A DNA stretch of 64,000 bases from Mannheimia indoligenes (GTDB taxonomy: Bacteria > Pseudomonadota > Gammaproteobacteria > Enterobacterales > Pasteurellaceae). Numbering within the stretch: position 1 is the stretch's first letter; each line of letters begins with the position of its first letter. Positions 53,698-62,425 of this stretch are shown one piece after another. The notes below the pieces were generated by a model. That model searched no databases. It was not told where the DNA came from and was given only the letters and a program-made list of their open reading frames with translations. The stretch covers positions 81,696 to 145,695 of the forward strand of contig NZ_JBAJJM010000004.1 in NCBI RefSeq assembly GCF_036880405.1, in the 5' to 3' direction. Both the position numbers and the translations under genes were made by a program.

Positions 53698-54177
53698 ATG
53701 TTAGATATTGTTTTATACGAACCTGAAATTCCGCAAAACAGCGGCAATATTATCCGCCTGTGTGCAAATTGCGGATTCCGTTTGCATATGATTGAGCCGT
53801 TTGGCTTTGCTTGGGACGACAAAAAACTTCGCCGTTCCGGCTTGGATTATCACGAATTTGTGAATATCCAAAAATACAAAAATTTTGAGGATTTTTTAGA
53901 GCGTGCCAAGCCGAAACGTTTATTTGCTTTAACCACACGTGGCGAGCAAAATCACAGTGATGTGAAATACGAACTGGGCGATTTTTTAATGTTCGGACCG
54001 GAAAGCCGAGGTATTCCCAAACCATTGTTGGCGGAAATGCCAATGTCGCAAAAAATCCGTATTCCAATGTGCCAAGACAGCCGCAGTATGAATTTATCCA
54101 ATTCTGTGGCGGTGGTGGTGTATGAGGCGTGGCGGCAGTTTGGCTACCAAAATGCGGTTTCTGCTCAATCTATTTAA
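53698..54177 (+). CDS. trmL: tRNA (cytidine(34)-2'-O)-methyltransferase TrmL
   Basis: 159-residue minimal SPOUT methyltransferase that 2'-O-methylates the wobble base of tRNA-Leu. Motifs: YEPEIPQNSGNIIRLCANCG (N-terminal), MFGPESRGIPKPLL and IPMCQDSRSMNLSNSVAVVVYEAWRQ (AdoMet knot). The start at 53698 lies 14 bases after rlmKL; an upstream frame overlapping rlmKL is not used. It is followed by an imperfect uptake-signal hairpin. Confidence 0.95.
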   Translation: MLDIVLYEPEIPQNSGNIIRLCANCGFRLHMIEPFGFAWDDKKLRRSGLDYHEFVNIQKYKNFEDFLERAKPKRLFALTTRGEQNHSDVKYELGDFLMFGPESRGIPKPLLAEMPMSQKIRIPMCQDSRSMNLSNSVAVVVYEAWRQFGYQNAVSAQSI

Positions 54178-54182
54178 GTTAC

Positions 54183-54226
54183 AAGCGGTTTGATTTTTGT
54201 GATTTTTTACGAAAATTAAACCGCTT
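54183..54226 (+). terminator. Inverted uptake-signal hairpin after trmL
   Basis: Eighteen-bp stem with two G-T pairs (54183-54200 with 54209-54226), 8-base loop rich in T. It is built from AAGCGGTTT and AAACCGCTT. Confidence 0.6.
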
Positions 54227-54234
54227 ACATTTTA

Positions 54235-54250
54235 TGTGATCTAGATCACA
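54235..54250. promoter_or_regulatory. CRP site of the nag operon
   Basis: TGTGATCTAGATCACA is a perfect palindromic match to the CRP consensus core, 94 bases before the nagB ATG. Confidence 0.85.
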
Positions 54251-54343
54251 ATAAACCGTATAAAGCATAGTATTTGAAGTTATATTTCATTAAAATGAAA
54301 AAAATGAAGTATTTTTCTCAAAAATAAAATTTAAGGAGATGTT

Positions 54344-55138
54344 ATGCGTTTAATTCCGTTAGAAACTGCTCAAGATGTGAGCGTTTGGGCTGCTCGTTAT
54401 ATTGTTGATCGTATTAATGCATTCAAACCAACCAAAGAAAAACCGTTTGTGCTTGGCTTACCAACAGGCGGCACTCCTGAAAAAACTTATAAAGAATTAA
54501 TTAAACTCTACCAAGCAGGGGAAGTGAGCTTTAAAAATGTGGTAACCTTTAATATGGATGAATATGTTGGCTTACCTAAGGAACATCCTGAAAGCTACCA
54601 CAGCTTTATGTTCAAACATTTCTTTGACCACGTAGATGTGCCGCTTGAAAATATCAATATCTTAAACGGTATGGCAGAAGATGTGGACGCAGAGTGTGCA
54701 CGTTATGAAGAGAAAATCCGCTCTTATGGCAAAATCCATCTCTTTATGGGCGGCGTAGGCGTTGATGGGCATATTGCGTTTAATGAGCCAGCCTCTTCGC
54801 TCTCTTCTCGCACCCGTATCAAAACCCTAACCGAAGATACTCGCATTGCGAACTCTCGTTTCTTTGATAATGATGTCAGCCAAGTGCCAAAATTTGCTTT
54901 AACGGTGGGCGTTGGCACATTGCTTGATGCGGAAGAAGTGATGATTTTAGTTACAGGTCATAATAAAGCTCTAGCACTACAGGCTTGTGTGGAAGGAGCA
55001 GTAAATCACCTTTGGACCATCAGCTGCTTGCAATTACATCGCCGTGGTATTGTGGTGTGTGATGAGCCTGCAACACAAGAATTGAAAGTCAAAACAGTTA
55101 AATATTTCAAAGAGTTAGAAAAAAATGTAGCACGTTAG
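54344..55138 (+). CDS. nagB: Glucosamine-6-phosphate deaminase
   Basis: Converts glucosamine-6-phosphate to fructose-6-phosphate and ammonia. 264 residues (E. coli 266). Catalytic Asp72 lies in FNMDEYVGLP, and the relay residues Asp141 and His143 in GGVGVDGHIAFNEPASS. AAGGAG precedes the ATG. First gene of nagB-nagA; with siderophore and lactate genes it suggests use of host amino sugars such as GlcNAc or sialic-acid products. No NagC regulator gene is adjacent. Confidence 0.97.
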   Translation: MRLIPLETAQDVSVWAARYIVDRINAFKPTKEKPFVLGLPTGGTPEKTYKELIKLYQAGEVSFKNVVTFNMDEYVGLPKEHPESYHSFMFKHFFDHVDVPLENINILNGMAEDVDAECARYEEKIRSYGKIHLFMGGVGVDGHIAFNEPASSLSSRTRIKTLTEDTRIANSRFFDNDVSQVPKFALTVGVGTLLDAEEVMILVTGHNKALALQACVEGAVNHLWTISCLQLHRRGIVVCDEPATQELKVKTVKYFKELEKNVAR

Positions 55139-55147
55139 TGCGTTATT

Positions 55148-55193
55148 ACAAGCGGTTATTTTTGCAAAAAATTTTGTAAAAACGACCGCTTGT
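55148..55193 (+). other. Inverted uptake-signal pair between nagB and nagA
   Basis: Facing signals ACAAGCGGT and ACCGCTTGT form a 22-bp imperfect stem (55148-55169 with 55172-55193) with one mismatch and two G-T pairs. It lies inside the presumed operon and could lower nagA expression or stabilise nagB mRNA. Confidence 0.6.
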
Positions 55194-55214
55194 TGCAATC
55201 TAAAGGAACAAAAT

Positions 55215-56360
55215 ATGAACCATTATGCCTTAACAAATTGTGTGATTTACACAGGCGAAGAAGTGTTGTATCAACACGCATTAGTGGTAAAAGACGACAA
55301 AATCGAATCTATCATTCTTGAAGAAAATTTACCGCAACCCCTCGAAAAAGTGGATTTGAACGGGGCGAATTTATCGGCAGGTTTTATTGACTTGCAACTC
55401 AATGGCTGCGGTGGGGTAATGTTTAACGAAGACATTAGCATTCGCACCCTTGAAATTATGCAAGAAACTAACTTGCGTTCAGGCACCACAAGCTATTTGC
55501 CGACCTTTATTACCTCGCCGGATGAGGGAATGAAAGAGGCAGTGGTGGTAATGCGTGAATACCTTGCCAAACATGAAAACCAAGCATTGGGGCTACATTT
55601 TGAAGGCCCTTATTTAAGCGTGGCGAAAAAAGGCGTTCACCGCCCGGAATTTATCCGTGAAATCAGCCCGGAAATGTTAGATTTCTTATGTGCCAATGGT
55701 GATGTGATCACGAAAATCACGATTGCCGCAGAAAACCCAACCGCAGATCATATTAAGCGTTTTAACGATGCAGGCATAATTGTCTCTATCGGTCACTCGA
55801 ATGCGACTTTCGCCCAAACTAAACAGCGAATTGCTGAAGGGGCAGCCTTTGCAACGCATATGCACAATGCGATGTCGCCGGTAAGCTCTGGCCGTGAGGG
55901 CGGGGTAGTTGGTGCAGTGTTAGACAGCGGTATTTACGCCGGCATTATCTGCGATGGCTTACACGTGGAATGGGGGAATATCCGCATTGCGAAAAAAGCC
56001 AAAGGCGATAAATTAGTTATCGTAAGTGATGCAGTCGCTGCTGCCGGTAGCGATATTGAATCCTTTATCTTTGTCGGCAAGAAAGTAACGGTAAAAGACG
56101 GCAAATGCTATGATGAATTTGGGGCGTTAGGCGGTGCGGCGATCACGATGATCGAATCGATTCGCAACGTAGTATTACATTGCGATATCAGCCTGAATGA
56201 AGCGATTCGAATGAGTACCCTTTACCCAGCGCAAGCAATCGGTGTGGACGATACGCTCGGCTCATTGGCTGCGGGCAAAATTGCCAACTTAGCGATTTTC
56301 GACAACCAATTTAATGTTAAAGCCACTGCCGTAAACGGGCAGCTTAAATGGCATTCGTAA
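55215..56360 (+). CDS. nagA: N-acetylglucosamine-6-phosphate deacetylase
   Basis: Deacetylates GlcNAc-6-phosphate to glucosamine-6-phosphate, the substrate of NagB. 381 residues, amidohydrolase fold. Signatures: GFIDLQLNGCGG, the metal Glu in LGLHFEGPYLS, SIGHSNATF, ATHMHNAMSP (metal histidines) and VIVSDAVAAAG. AAGGAAC lies upstream of the ATG. A terminator follows 16 bases after the stop. Confidence 0.96.
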   Translation: MNHYALTNCVIYTGEEVLYQHALVVKDDKIESIILEENLPQPLEKVDLNGANLSAGFIDLQLNGCGGVMFNEDISIRTLEIMQETNLRSGTTSYLPTFITSPDEGMKEAVVVMREYLAKHENQALGLHFEGPYLSVAKKGVHRPEFIREISPEMLDFLCANGDVITKITIAAENPTADHIKRFNDAGIIVSIGHSNATFAQTKQRIAEGAAFATHMHNAMSPVSSGREGGVVGAVLDSGIYAGIICDGLHVEWGNIRIAKKAKGDKLVIVSDAVAAAGSDIESFIFVGKKVTVKDGKCYDEFGALGGAAITMIESIRNVVLHCDISLNEAIRMSTLYPAQAIGVDDTLGSLAAGKIANLAIFDNQFNVKATAVNGQLKWHS

Positions 56361-56376
56361 AGAAAACGAGAGAATG

Positions 56377-56404
56377 AAAGGCTACACAAGGTGTAGCCTT
56401 TTTG
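56377..56404 (+). terminator. Terminator of nagBA
   Basis: Perfect 11-bp stem AAAGGCTACAC/GTGTAGCCTTT (56377-56387 with 56391-56401), 3-base loop, then T residues. Confidence 0.87.
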
Positions 56405-56489
56405 TTTAGGTGTTATGTAAAAAAGCATTTAAATGCTAATGGTTTTCAACTAAACTGTCGCAGTTTATTTTATCGTTTAAGGAAAAAAC

Positions 56490-57254
56490 GTGTTTAGCGT
56501 TGAAAATGTAACCTTTGATCTTCCAAATCGGCGTTTACTTCACCCGATCTCGCTACAATTTGAGCGAGGCAAAGTCTATGGTTTAATTGGACATAATGGC
56601 TCGGGCAAATCCACTTTAATTAAATTGTTGGCGAAACAAAACCCCTATTCTTCAGGCAAAATTAGTTTTAATCACAAAGAGATTACCGAATGGTCAAGCC
56701 GAGAATTTGCCAAACAGGTTGCCTATTTGCCACAGCATTTACCTCAAGCCACCAACCTTACCGCCCGTGAGCTGATTGCAATGGGGCGATATGCGTGGAA
56801 TGGTTTGTTTGGGCGTAATGCCAAAGAAGATAATGCAGCGATTGAGCGAGCTTTATCGCTCACTCACACCGAAAAATTTGCTGATCAGTTGGTGGACGTA
56901 CTTTCGGGCGGTGAACGTTCCCGAATTTGGTTGGCAATGTTGTTGGCTCAACAAAGCCAATTCTTACTGCTGGATGAACCCCTTGCAGCTCTTGATATTG
57001 CCCACCAAGTGGAAGTAATGCAACTTGTGCAAAAACTCGCTCACGAGCTGAATTTGGGGATTATTATTGTGATCCACGACATCAATCTCGCCTCTCGTTA
57101 TTGCGATCATCTTGTTGCTCTACACAGCGGCAAATTATTGGCTCAAGGCAATGCTCACGAGATTGTCAATCAAACCAAACTCAAAGAAATTTATAATATT
57201 GAGCTGAACGTGATTAAGCACCCTCAACTTGACAGACCGGTGAGTTTTTATTGA
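56490..57254 (+). CDS. fhuC: Ferric-hydroxamate ABC importer ATPase
   Basis: 254-residue FecCD-partner ATPase. Walker A GHNGSGKS (34-41), signature LSGGERSRIWLAM (about 138-150), Walker B FLLLDEPLAALD and the switch His in VIHDINLA. The start is GTG at 56490, with AAGGAAAA 7 bases upstream and FSVENVTFDL following; no ATG fits better. A Fur-like A/T dyad (AATGCTAATGGTTTTCAAC, about 56432-56450) lies upstream but is weak. Gene order C-D-B-A matches the A. pleuropneumoniae fhu locus. The stop overlaps the fhuD start by one base (TGATG). Confidence 0.9.
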   Translation: MFSVENVTFDLPNRRLLHPISLQFERGKVYGLIGHNGSGKSTLIKLLAKQNPYSSGKISFNHKEITEWSSREFAKQVAYLPQHLPQATNLTARELIAMGRYAWNGLFGRNAKEDNAAIERALSLTHTEKFADQLVDVLSGGERSRIWLAMLLAQQSQFLLLDEPLAALDIAHQVEVMQLVQKLAHELNLGIIIVIHDINLASRYCDHLVALHSGKLLAQGNAHEIVNQTKLKEIYNIELNVIKHPQLDRPVSFY

Positions 57255-58147
57255 TGAAACGAATAATCAACACATTACAAGCGGTCATTTTTTCTCTCTT
57301 TTTTGCAAATTCACTCTTTGCCGGTGAACCGCAAAAAGGCATTGCGACTTTGGATTGGACGGTGGCAGAAACATTGATTGCTCTCGGCGAAAAGCCGGTT
57401 GCGGTGGGTGATGTGGAAAGTTATCAAAAATGGGTGAAAGAACCGGCATTACCGGATTCGGTGAAGGATTTAGGTATTCGCTTACAACCTAACCCAGAGC
57501 AATTATTGATGCTTTCCCATAGCCTTGAGGCTCAACCGTTGCACTTTATCAATAGCGGATTTTATGCCTCGGTAACGCCACTGTTAGCCCAATTTTCGCC
57601 ACAGATTGATATTGTCGATTTCTACCGTGAGGGCGATGCGTGGCAGAACATTCTCACCGCTTCGGAAAAGGTAGCGGAGCTGATTGGCAAGCCACTGGCT
57701 TTCCATCAACTTTATCAAGGCTACTTGCAAAAAATTGAGCAAATTCGACCGCTTGTTCAGCCTTATACAGACCGCCCGATTCTCTTAGTTCAGTTTATCG
57801 ACACTCGCCATTTGCGAATTTACGCAAAAAACAGCCCCTTTGGAGCAGTGCTTTCTCAGTTAGGTTTTGAAAATGCGTGGAACGGCTCGCAAAATCATTG
57901 GGGCTTTGAGGTGATTGACGTTACCCAACTCACTAAATTGCCACCAAACAGCCGATTTGTGGTGGTTAAACCCTATCCGGCAAATATTGCCTCAGCCTTG
58001 AAATACAACATTATTTGGCAGAAATTAGCGATGGCGAAAGATCCGCTTATTTTGCCTGAAGTTTGGACTTTTGGCGGTATTCCGTCCGCTCAACGTTTTG
58101 CGGAAACCTTGGCGAATGGGTTATTAAACGGAGGTGAACCTTGGTAA
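57254..58147 (+). CDS. fhuD: Ferric-hydroxamate-binding periplasmic protein
   Basis: 297-residue class III binding protein. A signal peptide (MKRIINTLQAVIFSLFFANSLFA) is followed by IATLDWTVAETLIALGEKPVAVGD, the usual FhuD/BtuF opening, two lobes and a long connecting helix near residues 150-175. The fold and position identify it; ligand specificity is not proved by sequence. The start is the ATG at 57254, coupled to the fhuC stop. An exact uptake signal overlaps the signal-peptide codons (57278-57286), and a second lies near 57750. Confidence 0.88.
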   Translation: MKRIINTLQAVIFSLFFANSLFAGEPQKGIATLDWTVAETLIALGEKPVAVGDVESYQKWVKEPALPDSVKDLGIRLQPNPEQLLMLSHSLEAQPLHFINSGFYASVTPLLAQFSPQIDIVDFYREGDAWQNILTASEKVAELIGKPLAFHQLYQGYLQKIEQIRPLVQPYTDRPILLVQFIDTRHLRIYAKNSPFGAVLSQLGFENAWNGSQNHWGFEVIDVTQLTKLPPNSRFVVVKPYPANIASALKYNIIWQKLAMAKDPLILPEVWTFGGIPSAQRFAETLANGLLNGGEPW

Positions 58148-60120
58148 ATAGAAGATTGGTAGGGGCAAATTGCCATTTCCCCCTACTAGCGGTCATTTTT
58201 TTGGGTTTATTTACCATTTTACTGAAAGCCCAGTTGCCTAGTGATATCAGCTTTTGGGCGTTATTTCAGCCCACCGAAAATGTAGAATTGCTATTGGTGC
58301 AAAGCTACACCTTGCCACGCATCACAATGGCATTACTTGCCGGTGGGATTCTCAGTTTTGCCAGCCTATTGTTGCAGCAAGTGTTGGCAAACCCTCTCGC
58401 CTCAGACAATACGCTCGGCATCAGTAGCGGTTCACAATTCGCTTTATTTCTAACCGCTATTTTCGCCCCTAAATGGCTGGAACACGGCTCAAGTTTGGTC
58501 GCTGTATTGGGAGCTGGCTTAAGTTTGATTTTAGTGTTAAGCATCGCACTGCGGAAAACAATGTTATCGCTTTTACTGATTTTAGCCGGCTTAGTGGTGA
58601 ATCTCTATTTCGGCTCGTTTTCGGCAATGATGTTGCTCTTTTATCCTGAAGAAGCCCGAGGGCTAGCACAATGGGGGGCGGGTTCGTTGGTGCAAGAGAG
58701 TTGGCGGGATAGTTTGTGGCTGATGGCTCAAGCTCTTCCTGCGTTGTTGGTTGTAGCAATGCTGATTCGCCCCTTAACGATTTTATCTTTGAACGACAGC
58801 AATGCACAAAGTCTTGGTGTGCCGGTCGGGAAATTACGGCTGATTGGCGTATTAGTTGCTGCATTTTTAATTGCGGCGGTGGTATCTGCGGTCGGAATGT
58901 TAGGGTTTGTCGGCTTGGCGGCGGCCACGATGGTTCGTCAATTTGGCATCAGAACCTTAAAAGGGCAGTTGATCGGGGCTTTTGTGCTAGGGGCATTACT
59001 GCTTTCGGTTACGGATTTATGCCTGCAACTGTTAGCCTATTTTAAAGGCATCAGCTTGCCTACTGGAGCGGTAACGGCTTTACTTGGTTCGCCATTATTA
59101 CTTTGGTTGATGTTCCGAGTCTTGCCACACACAGGGCGAGTGCAAGAGCAACATTTGCAAAATTCACACAAAATATCACCGCTTGCAATTGGCTTGGTGA
59201 TAGCTGGATTTGTGCTTTCCATTTTGATTGCCCTTTTTATCGGCAACGGATTTGATGGGCTGGAGATATTGGCTTTTAATCGTGAATGGGGCAGTAGCTT
59301 GTTGGAAATTCGTTACCCTCGAGTGATGGTGGCTTTGGCAGTCGGCATTTTGTTAGCGATTGCCGGCGTAATTTTACAACGCCTCACACTTAACCCAATG
59401 GCAAGCCCGGAATTGCTTGGGGTTTCGTCCGGCACATCAATGGGGATTTTGGCGGTGCTGTTTTTATTCCCCATCCAACAGACGGAATATTTTTGGATTG
59501 CCGGCGTATTAGGGGCGTTTATCACTTTACTTGTGCTTGCGAGCATCAACCAAAAAAACGGAATGTTGCCGGAAAAAGTCTTGCTCACAGGGATCAGCCT
59601 TTCCGCTTTATTTGATACTTTACAACGTATTGCGATTGCCAGCGGTGATCCGAGAGCAAATCAGCTCATCTCGTGGACATCTGGCTCAACTCAAACTGCT
59701 AATGCTGAGTTTGCCTTGCCGTTTTTGTTGGTTAGCTTTGCCTTACTAGGGGCTAGCTTGCTTTTCAGTCGTTGGTTGGAATTATTGGCATTACAAGCCC
59801 CAATGGCACAAGCCTTAGGGCTTAACCTCAAGCAAACCCGTTGGATTTTAATTTTATTCAGTGCCTTATTAACCGCATTGGCAACACTGGTGATTGGTCC
59901 GCTAAGTTTTATCGGCTTATTGGTGCCACAAATGGCTCGTTTTTTAGGCGTTACAAAAGCACATTCTCAATTATTCATCTCTGCCATTTTAGGTGGAATG
60001 GTTATGGTGTTGGCTGATTGGGTCGGCAGACAAATTCTTTTCCCTTACGAAGTCCCCGCAGGCTTGGTTGCTACGCTTATCGGCGGAACCTATTTCTTAT
60101 TAATGATGAGAAAAGTATAA
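58141..60120 (+). CDS. fhuB: Ferric-hydroxamate ABC importer permease (fused double)
   Basis: 659-residue inner-membrane permease made of two tandem FecCD domains (about 25-325 and 345-659), about 20 hydrophobic segments, as in E. coli FhuB. Paired motifs: LPRITMALLAGGILSFASLLLQQVLANPLASDNTLGISSG and YPRVMVALAVGILLAIAGVILQRLTLNPMASPELLGVSSG. The start is a TTG: GGAGG at 58130-58134 sits exactly 6 bases before it, inside fhuD, whose stop it overlaps by 7 bases. The first 15 codons include a 28-bp dispersed palindrome (58159-58186) encoding VGANCHFPL just before the first membrane helix. Confidence 0.92.
   Translation: MVNRRLVGANCHFPLLAVIFLGLFTILLKAQLPSDISFWALFQPTENVELLLVQSYTLPRITMALLAGGILSFASLLLQQVLANPLASDNTLGISSGSQFALFLTAIFAPKWLEHGSSLVAVLGAGLSLILVLSIALRKTMLSLLLILAGLVVNLYFGSFSAMMLLFYPEEARGLAQWGAGSLVQESWRDSLWLMAQALPALLVVAMLIRPLTILSLNDSNAQSLGVPVGKLRLIGVLVAAFLIAAVVSAVGMLGFVGLAAATMVRQFGIRTLKGQLIGAFVLGALLLSVTDLCLQLLAYFKGISLPTGAVTALLGSPLLLWLMFRVLPHTGRVQEQHLQNSHKISPLAIGLVIAGFVLSILIALFIGNGFDGLEILAFNREWGSSLLEIRYPRVMVALAVGILLAIAGVILQRLTLNPMASPELLGVSSGTSMGILAVLFLFPIQQTEYFWIAGVLGAFITLLVLASINQKNGMLPEKVLLTGISLSALFDTLQRIAIASGDPRANQLISWTSGSTQTANAEFALPFLLVSFALLGASLLFSRWLELLALQAPMAQALGLNLKQTRWILILFSALLTALATLVIGPLSFIGLLVPQMARFLGVTKAHSQLFISAILGGMVMVLADWVGRQILFPYEVPAGLVATLIGGTYFLLMMRKV
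58159..58186. repeat. Dispersed palindrome copy within the fhuB N-terminal codons
   Basis: 28 bp beginning GTAGGGGCAAATTG, two differences from the perfect copy at 10722. It is immediately followed by CTAGCGGTCATTTTTTT, a degenerate uptake signal. Confidence 0.8.
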
Positions 60121-60132
60121 ACATAAAATACT

Positions 60133-60153
60133 AAATGAGATTGTTTTTCATTT
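60133..60153. promoter_or_regulatory. Candidate Fur box upstream of fhuA
   Basis: AAATGA (60133-60138) and TCATTT (60148-60153) form an A/T-rich dyad around GATTGTTTT, similar to the arms of the Fur consensus, 70-90 bases before fhuA. Suggestive only. Confidence 0.3.
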
Positions 60154-60222
60154 ACTTGTGAAGTGTTCATCACTATAATGCCACAGCTTTACATAAATTA
60201 ATCATTACCTAAGGAAGTTGGA

Positions 60223-62361
60223 ATGAAAAAGACATTTATTTATACCGCAATTACGCAATCAGTACTGATTGCAATAGCACAAAATGCTATTGCAAATGAA
60301 CAGGTTACGCAACTTGATGAAGTGTCGGTAGTTGCAGGCTCAATGTATAAAATGGGCGAAGTGCCTTTCCATCAAGCAAAGTCTGCGGTGGCGGTAACGC
60401 GTGAGCAGTTAGATGATCAGAAAGTAGATAAGGTTGATGAAATTGCAAAATATCAAGCAGGCTTTGCAAATCAAGTATTTGGTAATGATACGAATACAAA
60501 CTGGTTCCGTGTGCGTGGTGCTGAAGTTTCGCAAGCAGTAAATGGGTTGCCAACATTTAGCTATGGTTTCTTTACACCTTATGTAGATAGTTTCGGTTTA
60601 GAAGCTGTTGAAATTACCAAAGGTGCTGATTCAATGACTTTTGGTGCGGCTAATGGTGGTGGTTTAATTAACTATGTGTCGAAACGTGCTCATCGTGAAA
60701 AAATTGGTCAGGGTGAATTAAAAACGACTTTTGGTAGCCATAATCAATATGGTTTCGCTGCTGATTACACAGGTAAAATTTTAAATGATGAAAACCTACG
60801 CTACCGTTTAGTTGCTAGCTATTTAGGTCGTGATGGCGATTGGTATTTAACCGATAACCAAACTTTATATGTCGCTCCAACGGTTGAATGGGATATTAGC
60901 GATAAAACGCGTTTTACTTTATTAACGAGTTATCAACGAGATCACGGTACACCAAGTAGTAACTTCTACCCAGCTTATGGCACATTAGTTCCTGCGGCAA
61001 ATGGTTATATTGATCGCTCGACAAATTTAGGTGATCCGGTAAACGATACTGAAACTAACCGTCAATATAGTGTCGGTTATGAGTTCAGCCATAACTTTGA
61101 TAATGGATTACGTTTAAATTCGAGCTATAGATATCAACACGCTCAGAACTTCCATCGTGGTTCTTATCCGTTTAGTACTGTTGATGCAAATGGTAATGTA
61201 GAGCGTGGAGTGGTATATAACAATGGTAAAGCGATTTCACATACATTAGACAATCATTTAAGCTGGGACTATAACAATGATTGGCTGAAAAATACATTGC
61301 TCGTTGGTGTGGATTATCGACATAACAGAGTAGATACAATGTATTCACCTGATGGATGGGCTTGGGGATCGACCGCATCTCTCTATGGTAATGCTTATGC
61401 TACTTCGCCTACGAATATTTACAATCCACAAATAGGGTGGGGGAAAGCTCAAGATACGAAATTTGATACTCAGCACTATATGCTTAAAGGGCGTCAATTA
61501 GGTTTCTATTTGCAAAATAACGCTCGTTTAGCTGATAAATATATTTTAGGTTTAGGTGTTCGCCACGATCGTTCTAATGTATCAGAAGGCAATTTATCCG
61601 AAGATGCTAAATATAATGTAACCTCTTATTCCGGCTCATTTATGTATGAGGCACCGTTAGGTCTTAACCCATACTTTAGCTATAGCGAATCATTCAATAT
61701 GCCTTTAGGTGTGAGTGGTGTAAATAAATTATATGATCCGCAAATTACTCGCCAATATGAATTAGGGGTGAAATATCTCCCAACTTGGTTAGATGGTACT
61801 ATTTCTGTAGCAGGTTTCCGAGCGAAAGATACCGGAGCATTACAATCTAAAGATGGCGGTGTAACAGTATCCAGTGGTGATCCGATTTACCGTAAAGGTT
61901 TAGAAGTCCAGTTAGATGCTAATTTAACTGAAAATTGGAACGCAACGCTTGCTTATACTTATACGAAGTCTGAAACAAAGGTAGCAACAGATCACACTTA
62001 TAATACAGGTTTAGCAATGGGTACCAAATACCGAAATCAATATATTCCAACTAATATATTATCAGCTAAAACCGCTTATACATTTAATAATGGTGTATTG
62101 AGTGGCTTAACACTTGGTGCAGGTATCCGCCACATTGGACATAGCGTTGCAACCAAATCACTCTACAGTAATTACTCACATTATCGAGTGCCATCTGCAA
62201 CTGTGGTTGATTTAATGGCTCGTTATGCCATTACACCAAGCTGGATTGCACAAGTAAATGTAGATAACGTAGGTAATCGTCGTTATGTCGCTGCTTGTGA
62301 TTTTTATTGCTACTATGGGGCAGAGCGTAAAATTAGTGGTTCTTTAAGCTACAAATTCTAA
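60223..62361 (+). CDS. fhuA: TonB-dependent ferric-siderophore receptor
   Basis: 712-residue outer-membrane receptor. Signal peptide about 1-24 (ending AIAN), TonB box LDEVSVVAG at 31-39, plug domain (about 45-155, with VEITKGADSMTFGAANGGGLINYVSKR), then a 22-strand barrel ending in GSLSYKF with a terminal Phe. A cysteine pair near the C-terminus (ACDFYCYYG) recalls loop disulfides of siderophore receptors. Named fhuA by position after fhuCDB, as in A. pleuropneumoniae, where the locus takes up ferrichrome; ligand is inferred. Separated from fhuB by 102 bases with a possible own promoter. Confidence 0.85.
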   Translation: MKKTFIYTAITQSVLIAIAQNAIANEQVTQLDEVSVVAGSMYKMGEVPFHQAKSAVAVTREQLDDQKVDKVDEIAKYQAGFANQVFGNDTNTNWFRVRGAEVSQAVNGLPTFSYGFFTPYVDSFGLEAVEITKGADSMTFGAANGGGLINYVSKRAHREKIGQGELKTTFGSHNQYGFAADYTGKILNDENLRYRLVASYLGRDGDWYLTDNQTLYVAPTVEWDISDKTRFTLLTSYQRDHGTPSSNFYPAYGTLVPAANGYIDRSTNLGDPVNDTETNRQYSVGYEFSHNFDNGLRLNSSYRYQHAQNFHRGSYPFSTVDANGNVERGVVYNNGKAISHTLDNHLSWDYNNDWLKNTLLVGVDYRHNRVDTMYSPDGWAWGSTASLYGNAYATSPTNIYNPQIGWGKAQDTKFDTQHYMLKGRQLGFYLQNNARLADKYILGLGVRHDRSNVSEGNLSEDAKYNVTSYSGSFMYEAPLGLNPYFSYSESFNMPLGVSGVNKLYDPQITRQYELGVKYLPTWLDGTISVAGFRAKDTGALQSKDGGVTVSSGDPIYRKGLEVQLDANLTENWNATLAYTYTKSETKVATDHTYNTGLAMGTKYRNQYIPTNILSAKTAYTFNNGVLSGLTLGAGIRHIGHSVATKSLYSNYSHYRVPSATVVDLMARYAITPSWIAQVNVDNVGNRRYVAACDFYCYYGAERKISGSLSYKF

Positions 62362-62381
62362 CCACAAAACCATATAATATC

Positions 62382-62410
62382 GGCAGACTTTACGTCTGCC
62401 TTTATTTTTT
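62382..62410 (+). terminator. Terminator of fhuA
   Basis: GGCAGAC/GTCTGCC 7-bp stem (62382-62388 with 62394-62400), 5-base loop, followed by TTTATTTTTT. Confidence 0.85.
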
Positions 62411-62425
62411 ACTAGGGAGTATTCA

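Noticed and set aside
58159..58186. The fhuB palindrome as an intergenic terminator between fhuD and fhuB
   Set aside because: It lies downstream of the fhuD stop but within the fhuB frame beginning at the well-placed TTG, and no alternative start with a ribosome site follows it before the first membrane helix.
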